DNA of 40,479 nucleotides. Origin: Bacteroidales bacterium. GTDB taxonomy: Bacteria; Bacteroidota; Bacteroidia; Bacteroidales; Muribaculaceae. The notes under the pieces are model-generated. The model made no database searches and was not told the DNA's origin. It saw only the letters and a program-made list of their open reading frames with translations. Shown in pieces: positions 7,707 to 16,597 of this stretch. Within the stretch, counting starts at the first letter, position 1; each line of letters opens with the position of its first letter. A program made the position numbers and the translations under genes. The stretch is from positions 1-40,479 of the forward strand of contig JAUNNJ010000015.1 of the NCBI GenBank assembly GCA_030531495.1, in the 5' to 3' direction.

Positions 7707-8546
7707 TTATTGTTTTTGTAATTCTTGTTTTGCTTTGCGTGCCGCCTCAGCCGCTTTACGCTTCGCTTTCACAGCGGCTGCACGCAGTTTGTTTTCGGCG
7801 CGTTCCTTCGCCAATCGTTGTTCCTCGGCCTCGTCGGGCATCACATAGGTTTCGCCTTCGAGGTATTGGAGCAAGGCATCTACAGAGAGGCAATTCTCCA
7901 CTTTTGCATCACCCACGCGGGTGCGGCGCAATCCGGTGAGGTGGCCGCCACTGCCCAGCGCAGTGCCGATATCTCGTGCCAAAGCGCGGATGTAGGTGCC
8001 TTTGCTGCACACCACACGCACTTGAAGTGTGGGTTCGGCAGGGAGTCCGCAATTGAGCACCTCAATCTCGTCGATGACCAGTGTCTTGGGGCGGATTTCT
8101 ACCTCTTTTCCTTTGCGAGCCAACTTGTAGGCGGGCTTGCCGCCCACTTTGCAAGCGCTAAACTTTGGTGGCACTTGCTCGATGGTGCCCACAAACTGGC
8201 TTTGAAGCACTTTCTCAATCTTTTCGCGAGTGATGTGCTCCCAGGGGTAGGTGGCATCGATTTCAGTTTCGAGGTCGAACGAAGGAGTGGTTGCCCCCAG
8301 TCGGATGTCGGCCACATATTCCTTCACTCCGGCTTGAAGTTGGTCGATTTGCTTGGTCTTGCGACCGGTGCAAATGATGAGTACGCCAGTGGCAAGAGGG
8401 TCGAGCGTGCCAGCGTGTCCCACTTTGATGTTGCCAGAGCCGAGCATTGTGCGTAGTGTGCCACGCACCTTTTTCACAACGGCAAATGAAGTCCAGGTGA
8501 GAGGTTTGTCGACACAGAAAATTTCGCCTTCAATGGGGTTGAGCAT
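7707..8546 (-). CDS. truB: tRNA pseudouridine(55) synthase TruB with Lys/Ala-rich tail
   Basis: 279 residues. TruB makes pseudouridine 55 in the T-loop of tRNAs. The catalytic Asp49 lies in GHAGTLDPLATGVL. CVDKPLTWTSF at the start, KPAYKLARKGKEVEI in the middle and CSKGTYIRALARDIG are typical of the family. The last 40 or so residues (about 238-279) are a charged Lys/Ala/Glu/Arg-rich stretch that extends beyond the short core end and looks like one long helix. It lies 9 bp downstream of uppP. The start at 8546 opens with MLNPIEGEIF, which fits other Bacteroidetes TruB starts. Confidence 0.97.
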   Translation of the reverse strand: MLNPIEGEIFCVDKPLTWTSFAVVKKVRGTLRTMLGSGNIKVGHAGTLDPLATGVLIICTGRKTKQIDQLQAGVKEYVADIRLGATTPSFDLETEIDATYPWEHITREKIEKVLQSQFVGTIEQVPPKFSACKVGGKPAYKLARKGKEVEIRPKTLVIDEIEVLNCGLPAEPTLQVRVVCSKGTYIRALARDIGTALGSGGHLTGLRRTRVGDAKVENCLSVDALLQYLEGETYVMPDEAEEQRLAKERAENKLRAAAVKAKRKAAEAARKAKQELQKQ

Positions 8547-8555
8547 ATCGGTAGT

Positions 8556-9353
8556 TTAAAGGAATGAGCAAATGATGGTGATGGCACCAACGATAGCGCA
8601 ATAGATGCCGAAATATATGAGTTTACCTTTCTTCACGATGTTGATCATCCACTTGCAAGCGAGGCAACCGGAAATGAATGCTGCCACAAAACCTACTGCA
8701 AGCGACAAAGTGGAAATGTCGCCAAATGGGTTGCTGCCCTTCATGGCCTTGAGCACGTCGAGGAGCGCTTCGCCCAAAATGGGAGGAATCACCATGAGGA
8801 AAGAGAACTGCGCCAACTTTTCCTTTTTGTTGCCCAGCATCAAACCTGTAGCGATGGTAGAACCTGAGCGTGACAAACCGGGCATCACGGCTGCAGCCTG
8901 TGCCAAGCCAATGATGAGGGCGTCTTTCCAGGTGATTTCTTCTTTGATTCGAGGCTTTGCATAGTAGGAGAATGTGAGCAAGGCTGCGGTGAGGAGCAAC
9001 ATGCATCCCACAATCAGAAGGCCTGAGCCGAACACTTCTTCCACGGTGTCTTTGAAGAACACGCCCACGATGCCGATTGGAATCATCGACACCACGATGT
9101 TGAGGAAATACTTGGTTTCGTCGTTCATCTTGAATTTGAACAGCCCGCGAAGAATCCAGTCGATTTCGCTCCAGAGAATCACGAAAGTGCTGAGGATTGT
9201 GGCCACGTGCACCACCACGGTGAAAGCGAGGTTTTCTTCTCCCTCAATGCCGAACAGATATGAACCGATGGCAAGGTGGCCGCTACTGCTCACTGGCAGA
9301 TATTCGGTGAGGCCTTGTACCAGACCCAGAATAAGCGCTTGTAACCAGTCCAT
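8556..9353 (-). CDS. uppP: Undecaprenyl-diphosphatase UppP (BacA)
   Basis: 265 residues, a polytopic membrane protein that dephosphorylates undecaprenyl diphosphate so that the lipid carrier can be reused in peptidoglycan and polysaccharide synthesis. Both signature motifs are present: the Glu-rich first motif [14 protein letters not shown] (about 14-27) and the second, [10 protein letters not shown] (about 158-167). Around eight hydrophobic segments are visible. The ATG is 2 bp after the stop of the DUF3098 gene, so the two are almost certainly translated from one mRNA. Confidence 0.97.
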   Translation of the reverse strand: MDWLQALILGLVQGLTEYLPVSSSGHLAIGSYLFGIEGEENLAFTVVVHVATILSTFVILWSEIDWILRGLFKFKMNDETKYFLNIVVSMIPIGIVGVFFKDTVEEVFGSGLLIVGCMLLLTAALLTFSYYAKPRIKEEITWKDALIIGLAQAAAVMPGLSRSGSTIATGLMLGNKKEKLAQFSFLMVIPPILGEALLDVLKAMKGSNPFGDISTLSLAVGFVAAFISGCLACKWMINIVKKGKLIYFGIYCAIVGAITIICSFL

Positions 9354-9355
9354 GT

Positions 9356-9661
9356 TTATGCTTCTTTATTGAGTTCTGCGTTTTTGTCTTTTTTCTTGTA
9401 GATGATTGCGAAAATCAGCAAGGTGAAGCCTGCGAGAGAAATCATCGGACCAACCACGGTGCGAGTGGAGTTGAACACATCTTCATTCCAGGTGGAGCCG
9501 GTGTTTGCACTACCGGTCATCAGGAAGAAACCGAACATAATCAGAACCACGCACACGGCAATCATAATGAAGTTGATTTTGCCCAAAGGCATCACTTCCT
9601 TATTGGCTTTGTTGTTCACTTTTGTTGTTTCTTTAAACAGTTTGCTTTCGTTGTTAGCCAT
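9356..9661 (-). CDS. DUF3098 small membrane protein
   Basis: 101 residues with a charged N-terminus, then two hydrophobic helices (about 28-48 and 68-88) separated by the loop [17 protein letters not shown], and a Lys-rich C-terminus. This is the DUF3098 pattern found next to uppP across Bacteroidetes, commonly downstream of ftsX. Here ftsX is absent and the gene has its own promoter (9756-9786). Function unknown; the conserved linkage suggests envelope biogenesis. Confidence 0.88.
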   Translation of the reverse strand: MANNESKLFKETTKVNNKANKEVMPLGKINFIMIAVCVVLIMFGFFLMTGSANTGSTWNEDVFNSTRTVVGPMISLAGFTLLIFAIIYKKKDKNAELNKEA

Positions 9662-9755
9662 TTTTTATATCTGTAGTTTGTTGTTATAAATTCAATTTTC
9701 AGAAATAATGCCGTAGGCATAAGTGCATAAAACGGCAATAAAACTAAATTAGTTG

Positions 9756-9786
9756 CAAAATTACAACATTGGAGGGCCGTTGTCAA
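9756..9786 (-). promoter_or_regulatory. Promoter of the DUF3098-uppP-truB-queA operon
   Basis: On the minus strand TAATTTTG (9763 to 9756) is an exact -7 box and TTG (9786 to 9784) lies 20 bp upstream as the -33 box. The predicted transcript start near 9749 gives a leader of about 88 nt. That leader contains the inverted repeat TGCCGT/ACGGCA (9709-9714 with 9732-9737). Confidence 0.65.
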
Positions 9787-9910
9787 TACTTTTTGCCGAA
9801 AAAGTGTAAATGTGATGATTGTATGATGTGTTTTTTTGTGTGGATATATATACTAATGTATTACTTTAGAACTGAAAAAAAAGCGGTGTTTATTATTTTT
9901 AACCATAAAA

Positions 9911-9942
9911 CTTGCATATTTAAAAATAAATATTTAATTTTG
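9911..9942 (+). promoter_or_regulatory. Promoter of the trp operon
   Basis: CTTG (9911-9914), a 20-bp spacer, and TAATTTTG (9935-9942) fit the Bacteroidetes -33/-7 consensus. Transcription would begin near 9949, about 13 nt before the leader peptide ATG at 9962. This spacing leaves room for the leader but little else. Confidence 0.7.
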
Positions 9943-9961
9943 CGGTATAAAAATAGAGAAC

Positions 9962-10021
9962 ATGATATTTTTAACAGACATACGATGGTGGAGCAACTCG
10001 AAATTGATATTCAATTTGTGA
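9962..10021 (+). CDS. trpL: trp operon leader peptide (attenuation), 19 codons with Trp-Trp
   Basis: ATG at 9962 opens a short frame ending in TGA at 10019-10021. It encodes MIFLTDIRWWSNSKLIFNL, with tandem Trp codons TGG TGG at 9986-9991. It lies just downstream of the trp promoter and ahead of a Rho-independent terminator at 10070-10101, and the operon behind it makes tryptophan. This is the layout of a classical leader peptide: scarce charged tRNA-Trp would stall a ribosome at codons 9-10. The stop codon falls inside the proposed antiterminator strand (10018-10028), as expected if a finishing ribosome hides that strand. Translation itself is inferred; no strong ribosome binding site is visible, which is normal for this phylum. 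Confidence 0.8.
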   Translation: MIFLTDIRWWSNSKLIFNL

Positions 10022-10101
10022 GTATGACTACTTTTTGCCCACTATTATTTGGTTGAAACTTTAAGATAGGGACTTGTCACTCACGACAGGTCCTTTTTTT
10101 T
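9988..10101 (+). promoter_or_regulatory. trp attenuator: terminator with competing antiterminator
   Basis: The terminator stem is GGACTTGTC (10070-10078) with GACAGGTCC (10085-10093), one wobble, followed by eight T (10094-10101), ending 36 nt before trpB. The competing stem is GTGAGTATGAC (10018-10028) with GTCACTCAC (10076-10084), with a 2-nt bulge; it takes three bases of the terminator arm and its whole loop. A third pairing, GTGGAGCAA (9988-9996, inside the Trp codons) with TTGCCCAC (10035-10042), has a one-base bulge. It encloses 10018-10028 and so should exclude the antiterminator. A ribosome stalled at Trp codons would break this third stem and allow read-through. All pairings were read by eye and not energy-calculated. 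Confidence 0.75.
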
Positions 10102-10137
10102 GTTAGCATATATATAACAATATTCAAACATATAACA

Positions 10138-11325
10138 ATGAACTACAACATTGACAATAATGGCTACTATGGTGAGTTTGGCGGAGCTTATGTGCCAGAA
10201 GTGCTTTATAAGTGCACCGATGAACTAAAGCGCGCCTATATTCCTATCATTGAAAGCGAAGAGTTCCAGAAAGAGTACCGTGCATTGCTTCGCGATTATG
10301 TGGGTAGGCCGAATCCGCTGTATGAAGCCAAGCGTATGAGCGACAAATATGGCGCCCGTATTTTTCTCAAACGTGAGGACCTTAACCATACCGGGGCTCA
10401 CAAAATCAACAATGCGCTGGGGCAGATATTGCTTGCCAAGAAAATGGGAAAGACCCAAATTATTGCAGAAACAGGTGCCGGTCAGCATGGTGTGGCTACA
10501 GCCACTGTGTGCGCGCTGATGAATATGCCTTGCACGGTGTTTATGGGCGAAACCGACATACAGCGGCAGATGCCCAATGTGGAGCGCATGAAGATGCTCG
10601 GCACAAAGGTGCAAAGTGTCAGCAGCGGCAACATGACGCTGAAGGATGCCGTGAACGAGGCTATACGTTACTGGTGTTGCCATCCTGCCGACACGTTCTA
10701 TATCATGGGCTCGGCGGTGGGTCCGCATCCATATCCCGATATTGTGGCACGATTGCAGAGCATTATCAGCGAAGAAATCAAACAACAGTTGCCCGAGAAA
10801 ATTGGTCGTGACTATCCCGACTATCTGATGGCATGCGTGGGCGGCGGTTCGAATGCCATAGGCACCTTCTACCATTACCTTGATAACGAGCGCGTGAAGC
10901 TTGTGGCTGCCGAAGCTGGAGGCATGGGATGCGACACCGATAAGACCGCTGCTACAATACACAGCGGTTCGGTGGGGATTTTACATGGAAGCAAGACACT
11001 GGTGCTTCAAACGCCCGACGGTCAGGTGATAGAGCCCTACTCGATATCGGCCGGACTTGACTACCCAGGTATAGGCCCTGTGCATGCCCACCTTGCGAAG
11101 AGTGGCCGCGCCACCATCTACTCGGTGAATGACGATGAAGCAGTGCGTGCCGCTTACGAACTCACCCGTCTTGAAGGTATCATACCAGCCATGGAGTCGG
11201 CTCACATCCTTGCCGTGCTGCCCAAGATGGAGCTCAAGCCCAGCGACGTGGTGGTGATAACGGTGAGCGGCCGTGGCGATAAAGACATGCAGAATTTTCT
11301 AAACAACAAGCAATATGCCGACTGA
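10138..11325 (+). CDS. trpB: Tryptophan synthase beta subunit
   Basis: 395 residues, the usual length for a type 1 TrpB. It condenses indole with serine, using PLP, in complex with TrpA. The PLP lysine is Lys89 in [27 protein letters not shown] and the phosphate-binding GGGSNAIG are intact, as is the C-terminal VSGRGDKD. It is the first structural gene after the attenuator. The trpB-first order is normal for Bacteroidetes. trpE follows after 24 bp. Confidence 0.98.
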   Translation: MNYNIDNNGYYGEFGGAYVPEVLYKCTDELKRAYIPIIESEEFQKEYRALLRDYVGRPNPLYEAKRMSDKYGARIFLKREDLNHTGAHKINNALGQILLAKKMGKTQIIAETGAGQHGVATATVCALMNMPCTVFMGETDIQRQMPNVERMKMLGTKVQSVSSGNMTLKDAVNEAIRYWCCHPADTFYIMGSAVGPHPYPDIVARLQSIISEEIKQQLPEKIGRDYPDYLMACVGGGSNAIGTFYHYLDNERVKLVAAEAGGMGCDTDKTAATIHSGSVGILHGSKTLVLQTPDGQVIEPYSISAGLDYPGIGPVHAHLAKSGRATIYSVNDDEAVRAAYELTRLEGIIPAMESAHILAVLPKMELKPSDVVVITVSGRGDKDMQNFLNNKQYAD

Positions 11326-11349
11326 TGGCACAAAATTCTTAAAAACTCT

Positions 11350-12756
11350 ATGGCACAATATAAATACAACGCAATATACAAACGTATCCTCGCTGACAGG
11401 TACACCCCTGTAAACACCTATATAAAGGTGAGAGACAAGTATATCCAAAGCTGTCTGATGGAGAGCTCCGACTATCACGATGGCAGTAATCACCGTTCGT
11501 TTATCGGTTTCAACCCCATCGCAAGCATTAGTGTGGGGCATGGAGTGGTGACAATGACGATGCCCGATGGCACCGTAAATAAGCACGCTTTGAGTGAGCA
11601 ATACACCATAGACAAGGCATTTGAAGATTATTTCAGCCTTTTTGAGATTACGGGTGATGACAAAGGCTATTGTGGACTGTATGGCTACACGGCCTTCGAT
11701 GCTGTGCGGTATTTCGAGAATATACCGGTGAAGGATGTTACAGCCGAGAAGAACGACGCCCCTGATATCTGCTACATTTTCTATCGCAATCTAATCGTGT
11801 TTAACCACTACGACGATTCTCTCACGATGGTTGATATTGTGCCCGAAGGTCAACAAGAGAATGATATCGACAAGATACAGGCGCTGCTTAATAGTCCGAA
11901 TCCACCCGCCTACGACTTCAAGGCGGTGGGTGAATGTGCCAGCACCACCACGGATGTGCAATACAAGGCAACTATAGCCCAGTGTATTAAGCATTGCTTG
12001 CGTGGCGATGTGTTTCAGATTGTGCCCAGTAGGCGTTTCGTTCAGCGCTATGAGGGCGACGACCTGTGCCTGTATCGCGCACTGCGTTGCATCAATCCGT
12101 CGCCTTATCTGTTTTATTTCGATTTTGCTGGCTTTCGCATCTTTGGCAGCTCACCCGAAACTCATTGCTGCATAGAGGGGCGTGAGGCCTACATCGACCC
12201 TATTGCGGGCACCGTGCCACGCACAGGCAACATTGAACAGGACCGGGAGAATGCCGAGTATCTACGCCAAGACCCCAAGGAGAATGCAGAGCATGTAATG
12301 CTTGTGGATTTGGCCCGAAACGACTTGAGCCGAAACTGCCACGATGTGCATGTGGCCAATTACAAGGAAATGCAGTTTTACAGCCATGTGATTCATTTGG
12401 TGAGTCGTGTGGTGGGCACTCTCAACGATGATGCTCATGGATTTAAGGCATTTGTTGACACCTTTCCGGCAGGAACATTGTCGGGCGCACCAAAAGTTGA
12501 AGCAATGAAGATTATTTCAAAACTCGAGCCTCATAGTCGTGGTGCCTATGCGGGATGTATTGGCTTCATGGGATTTGACGGGCAACTTAACCAGGCCATC
12601 ATTATCCGTTCGTTTGTGAGCCGAAATGGCGAACTGTGGTTTCAGGCTGGCAGCGGTGTTGTGGCCAAGAGCAACGAAGAATACGAACTGCAAGAAGCAA
12701 ACCATAAGTTGGGCGCCCTGCGCAAAGCGATAGACATGGCCAGCAATGGTATATGA
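11350..12756 (+). CDS. trpE: Anthranilate synthase component I
   Basis: 468 residues. It forms anthranilate from chorismate and ammonia supplied by TrpG. The chorismate-binding C-terminal domain is complete: FQIVPSRRF, FGSSPETH, IDPIAGTVPRTG, EHVMLVDLARNDLSR and FPAGTLSGAPKVEAM. The N-terminal regulatory part (about 1-190) is shorter than in enterobacterial TrpE, and the LLES-type feedback element is not obvious to me. The gene lies 24 bp after trpB and 21 bp before trpG. Confidence 0.97.
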   Translation: MAQYKYNAIYKRILADRYTPVNTYIKVRDKYIQSCLMESSDYHDGSNHRSFIGFNPIASISVGHGVVTMTMPDGTVNKHALSEQYTIDKAFEDYFSLFEITGDDKGYCGLYGYTAFDAVRYFENIPVKDVTAEKNDAPDICYIFYRNLIVFNHYDDSLTMVDIVPEGQQENDIDKIQALLNSPNPPAYDFKAVGECASTTTDVQYKATIAQCIKHCLRGDVFQIVPSRRFVQRYEGDDLCLYRALRCINPSPYLFYFDFAGFRIFGSSPETHCCIEGREAYIDPIAGTVPRTGNIEQDRENAEYLRQDPKENAEHVMLVDLARNDLSRNCHDVHVANYKEMQFYSHVIHLVSRVVGTLNDDAHGFKAFVDTFPAGTLSGAPKVEAMKIISKLEPHSRGAYAGCIGFMGFDGQLNQAIIIRSFVSRNGELWFQAGSGVVAKSNEEYELQEANHKLGALRKAIDMASNGI

Positions 12757-12777
12757 TATCCCTAAAACATTATAACA

Positions 12778-13344
12778 ATGAAAGTTTACATCATAGATAA
12801 TTACGACTCGTTTACTTATAATTTGGCCCACCTGGTCAAGCAAATGGGAGCAGAAGTGACAGTGGTACGTAACGATAAGTTTGACCTCGACGATTTGGTG
12901 GCTGCTGACAAGATTATTCTTTCGCCAGGTCCTGGCATACCCGATGAAGCAGGCCTTACGCTGAAAGTTGTAGACCGATACAAAGGCATTAAACCAATCT
13001 TGGGCGTGTGCTTAGGCCATCAAGCCATCGGACAATACTTTGGCGGAACGCTAACCAACTTGTCGGAAGTGTATCATGGCATACAATCGGCGGTCACCGT
13101 CGACACAAGCGACTACCTATTTGCAGGCATGGAGACTACTCTACTTGTTGGACGCTACCATTCATGGGTGGTGGATGTTGAAGATTTTCCCACCAGCCTT
13201 CAAGTGATAGCAAGCAGCGAGGAGGGGCAGGTGATGGCTCTCCGACATAAGGAATTTGACATTCGTGGCATCCAATTCCACCCAGAGTCGGTCCTTACTC
13301 CAGAAGGACAGCGCATTATCAAAAACTGGTTAAATCAAAAATAG
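12778..13344 (+). CDS. trpG: Anthranilate synthase component II (glutamine amidotransferase)
   Basis: 188 residues, a stand-alone class I amidotransferase supplying ammonia to TrpE. Start motif IDNYDSFTYNL; oxyanion loop SPGPGIPDEAG; catalytic Cys78 in GVCLGHQAIG; His168 and Glu170 in GIQFHPESVLTP complete the triad. In some bacteria this subunit also serves PabB in folate synthesis; no pab gene is in view. It lies 9 bp before trpD. Confidence 0.97.
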   Translation: MKVYIIDNYDSFTYNLAHLVKQMGAEVTVVRNDKFDLDDLVAADKIILSPGPGIPDEAGLTLKVVDRYKGIKPILGVCLGHQAIGQYFGGTLTNLSEVYHGIQSAVTVDTSDYLFAGMETTLLVGRYHSWVVDVEDFPTSLQVIASSEEGQVMALRHKEFDIRGIQFHPESVLTPEGQRIIKNWLNQK

Positions 13345-13353
13345 ACAATACAA

Positions 13354-14349
13354 ATGAAAGAATATCTATTGCGCCTGATGGCGGGCGAGACCCTCTCGCA
13401 ACAAGATACCCACAGCATCATGCTGGGGATAACAGAAGAAAAATACAATGTGCAGCAAATAGCCGCCTTGCTGATGGCTATACAGACACGAGGCATTACC
13501 GTCGACGAAATTATGGGATTTCGTCAAGGCTTGCTCGACACAGGTTTGCACGTTGACATGAGTGAATATAACTCGCTCGATATCGTGGGCACTGGTGGCG
13601 ATGGAAAGAACACCTTCAATATTTCCACTTGCTCGGCATTTGTTGTGGCTGGTGCTGGCTATCTTGTGACCAAGCACGGCAACGGCAGCAGTACCTCGGT
13701 GAGTGGAGCCAGCAATGTGCTTACCGGTCACGGAGTCAAGTTTAGCAACGATGTCGATTTGTTGAAGAAATCGCTTGAGGAAGCCGGGATATGCTACTTC
13801 CATGCGCCACTGTTTGCCCACGGCATGAAACATGTGGGACCAACTCGCAAGGCGCTCGGCATCCCCACCTGCTTTAACCTGCTGGGTCCGCTCGTGAATC
13901 CTTGCCAGCCCAAGAACTCGTTGCATGGTACTGCTACGCAAATGCAGTTGCGCCTCTACAACAATGTACACCAAAAGATAGGAGACAACTTCGGGGTGGT
14001 GAATAGCTATGACGGATACGATGAAATATCACTTACCAGCGGTTTCAAGATTTGCACAAACAACTACGAAAAAGTCATCACTCCCGTGGATATGGGATTG
14101 GAGTATGTGGAAGCATCAGAACTCTATGGTGGAAGTACCCCAGAGGAAGCGATGAAAATATTTGATGCGGTGCTTGAAGGCACTGCAACCCCGGCACAAA
14201 ATAACGTTGTGATAGCCAATGCGGCATGCGGTATCAGCATTATGGACAAGAATCTTCCTATTGCCGACTCAGTGGCCATCGCGCGCGAGTCGGTGGAAAG
14301 TGGAAAGGCACTGAAGGCATTCAAGAAGTTTGTAGAAATAAACAGTTAA
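13354..14349 (+). CDS. trpD: Anthranilate phosphoribosyltransferase
   Basis: 331 residues. It joins anthranilate to PRPP. The PRPP-binding motif GTGGDGKNTFN is at about 79-89, KHGN at 107-110 and the GVKFSNDV segment follows. NLLGPLVNP and the C-terminal NAACGI region are conserved. It is a stand-alone TrpD, not fused to TrpG. It lies 13 bp before trpC. Confidence 0.97.
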   Translation: MKEYLLRLMAGETLSQQDTHSIMLGITEEKYNVQQIAALLMAIQTRGITVDEIMGFRQGLLDTGLHVDMSEYNSLDIVGTGGDGKNTFNISTCSAFVVAGAGYLVTKHGNGSSTSVSGASNVLTGHGVKFSNDVDLLKKSLEEAGICYFHAPLFAHGMKHVGPTRKALGIPTCFNLLGPLVNPCQPKNSLHGTATQMQLRLYNNVHQKIGDNFGVVNSYDGYDEISLTSGFKICTNNYEKVITPVDMGLEYVEASELYGGSTPEEAMKIFDAVLEGTATPAQNNVVIANAACGISIMDKNLPIADSVAIARESVESGKALKAFKKFVEINS

Positions 14350-14362
14350 AACCATTCATAAC

Positions 14363-15160
14363 ATGGCAACCATACTTGATGAAATATGCTTGCGCAAGCG
14401 ACATGATTTGGATCTTATTTCGGCAGAAATGCGCAGGAATACAATTGATAGAGTGGACCGCTTGATGGCCGACGGCATGCTGGTGCACCATTCGCTACCG
14501 CAAGCACTGCGTGCATCGGCCACAGGTATCATTGCCGAGTTTAAGCGCAAGTCGCCGTCGTTGGGTTGGATAGCTCCCGACTTGAAGCCACTTGATGTAG
14601 TTCCTGGCTATGTGGAGGCTGGAGCTACAGCCTTGTCGATACTTACCGATGAGCCCTACTTTGGCGGCCAATTGGCATTTGTGGAGCAAATGCGCCCGAT
14701 TGTAGATTTGCCCATTTTGCGCAAAGATTTCATTATCGATGAATATCAAATACACGAAGCCAAAGGCGCAGGGGCAGATGTCGTCTTGCTTATTGCCGCT
14801 TGCCTCGACAAGCAACAGTGCCGTTTATTGGCCGAAAGAGCCAAACAACTCGATTTGGACGTGTTGCTTGAAGTGCACAACGAAAGCGAGCTGGAATACA
14901 TATGCGACGGTGTAAGCGTGGTTGGTGTAAACAATCGTGATTTGCACGTGTTTAAGACAGATGTCAACACGTCGGTACGATTGGCAGAACTCATCCCCGA
15001 CGAATTTGTGAAGATTTCGGAAAGCGGCTTGAAAACCGTTGACGACCTGAAAATGCTACGCAGTGTTGGTTATCGCGGTTTCCTTATGGGCGAGCGCTTT
15101 ATGAAACAAGAGTCGCCAGCAGAGTCGCTTGGCCAGTTTATTCAGCAGTTGCAGCGATGA
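14363..15160 (+). CDS. trpC: Indole-3-glycerol-phosphate synthase
   Basis: 265 residues, a TIM-barrel enzyme closing the indole ring of CdRP. The signature IAEFKRKSPS lies at about 57-66, the catalytic-loop LRKDFIIDEYQI has Lys121, and LLEVHNESEL, GVNNRDLHVF and ISESGL are present. It is a stand-alone TrpC. Its last codons overlap the trpF start by 4 bp (ATGA), so translation is probably coupled. Confidence 0.97.
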   Translation: MATILDEICLRKRHDLDLISAEMRRNTIDRVDRLMADGMLVHHSLPQALRASATGIIAEFKRKSPSLGWIAPDLKPLDVVPGYVEAGATALSILTDEPYFGGQLAFVEQMRPIVDLPILRKDFIIDEYQIHEAKGAGADVVLLIAACLDKQQCRLLAERAKQLDLDVLLEVHNESELEYICDGVSVVGVNNRDLHVFKTDVNTSVRLAELIPDEFVKISESGLKTVDDLKMLRSVGYRGFLMGERFMKQESPAESLGQFIQQLQR

Positions 15161-15768
15161 TAGTGAAAGTGTGTGGTATGCGCGAGCCCGACAACATTCG
15201 TAGCGTCGATAGCCTCCCCATTCAATGGATGGGCTTTATATTCTATCCGCCATCAAAGCGCTATGTGAGCAGTGTGCCATCTTTCATGCCCCAGCGAGCC
15301 AAGCGTGTGGGCGTGTTTGTTGATGCAAGTATTGATTTCATCAAAGAGCGAAGCGAGATATTTTGCCTCGATATGATACAGCTTCATGGGCAAGAGACGG
15401 TGCACACCTGCGACCTCGTTCGCTCAGCCACAGGGTGTGGTATCATCAAAGCTTTTGGTGTTAATGACGATGTGTGCTGGGACGATATCCACCGCTACGA
15501 CGGGCATGCCGACTATCTGCTTTTTGACACCTACTGTGCTACGGCTGGCGGTAGTGGAAAGGCTTTTGACCACAGTTTGCTCAGAGGCTATAAAGGCAAA
15601 ACGCCATTTTTATTGAGTGGCGGATTGGGACTTGACAACATGCACGACATTCATCTGCTGCATCATCCTCTCATGGTCGGTGTAGACATCAACAGCAAAT
15701 TTGAAATTGCTCCCGCAGTGAAGTCAACAGAGAAAATTCAGGAATTTCTTGATTTGCTTCAAATCTAA
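15157..15768 (+). CDS. trpF: Phosphoribosylanthranilate isomerase
   Basis: 203 residues. Catalytic Cys6 in KVCGMRE and Asp124 in LLFDTY are both present, as are VGVFVDAS, IQLHGQE and the phosphate-binding LSGGL. It carries out the Amadori rearrangement between TrpD and TrpC. It overlaps trpC by 4 bp. Confidence 0.96.
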   Translation: MIVKVCGMREPDNIRSVDSLPIQWMGFIFYPPSKRYVSSVPSFMPQRAKRVGVFVDASIDFIKERSEIFCLDMIQLHGQETVHTCDLVRSATGCGIIKAFGVNDDVCWDDIHRYDGHADYLLFDTYCATAGGSGKAFDHSLLRGYKGKTPFLLSGGLGLDNMHDIHLLHHPLMVGVDINSKFEIAPAVKSTEKIQEFLDLLQI

Positions 15769-15823
15769 GAATTCTACAGGACAAAAACTATTAAATCCTT
15801 TTTACAGAACACGATATAACATT

Positions 15824-16597
15824 ATGAACCGAATAACTCAATTGTTTAGCACTAAAAAGTCGGGCCTACTCGACATTTATTTCTGCGCAGGTTATCCCCA
15901 CCTGGATAGCACAGTGCCCACACTTAATGCCCTCCAGCAAGCCGGGGTTGATATTTGCGAGATAGGAATTCCTTTCAGCGACCCCATGGCTGATGGCCCA
16001 GTGATTCAGACTGCCGCCACGCAAGCACTCAAAAACGGCATGACGCTGGCTACATTATTTGACCAATTGAAAGATGTGCGTGCAAGTGTCGCGATGCCCT
16101 TAGTGCTTATGGGGTATTTGAATGTGATATACCAATATGGATTTGAAAACTTTTGCAAGAGTTGCAGCGAGTGTGGCATAGACGGCGCTATCATTCCCGA
16201 TCTTCCGTTTGACGTATATATGGATGAGTATAAAGAAATTGCTGACCGTTACGACGTGAAAATAATCATGCTTATCACACCCGAGACCAGTGAAGAGCGC
16301 ATACGTCTTATCGACCAGAATACCGAAGGCTTTATCTACGAGGTATCAACCGATGCTACCACCGGTGCACAAAACGAATATGGCCCCGATACGATAGCCT
16401 ACTTCAAACGCATTCAAGACATGCACCTCAATAACCCAACGCTGGTGGGATTTGGCATTTCAAACAAGGCTACTATCACAGCCGCGCAGCAACATTCGGC
16501 GGGCGCCATCATCGGCAGCAAGTTTGTGCGATTGATGGCAGAGTGTGCCACGCCCGAAGAAGCTATCGCCCAGCTCAAAGAAGCCCTTAATCAATAA
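15824..16597 (+). CDS. trpA: Tryptophan synthase alpha subunit
   Basis: 257 residues from the ATG at 15824 (MNRITQLFST). The frame stays open back to 15749, but those upstream codons do not resemble TrpA and would run into trpF, so the later start is chosen. It cleaves indole-3-glycerol phosphate and channels indole to TrpB. Catalytic Glu46 (CEIGIPFSDP) and Asp57 (MADGPVIQ) have the normal 11-residue spacing. VSTDATTGAQ-type loop 6 and the phosphate-binding GFGISNKAT are conserved. It is the last gene of the operon, 55 bp after trpF. Confidence 0.97.
   Translation: MNRITQLFSTKKSGLLDIYFCAGYPHLDSTVPTLNALQQAGVDICEIGIPFSDPMADGPVIQTAATQALKNGMTLATLFDQLKDVRASVAMPLVLMGYLNVIYQYGFENFCKSCSECGIDGAIIPDLPFDVYMDEYKEIADRYDVKIIMLITPETSEERIRLIDQNTEGFIYEVSTDATTGAQNEYGPDTIAYFKRIQDMHLNNPTLVGFGISNKATITAAQQHSAGAIIGSKFVRLMAECATPEEAIAQLKEALNQ

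Noticed and set aside
9985-10056. In-frame ATG giving MVEQLEIDIQFVS, an alternative leader frame
   Set aside because: It lacks Trp codons and overlaps the antiterminator without regulatory logic; the frame from 9962 with Trp-Trp fits far better.
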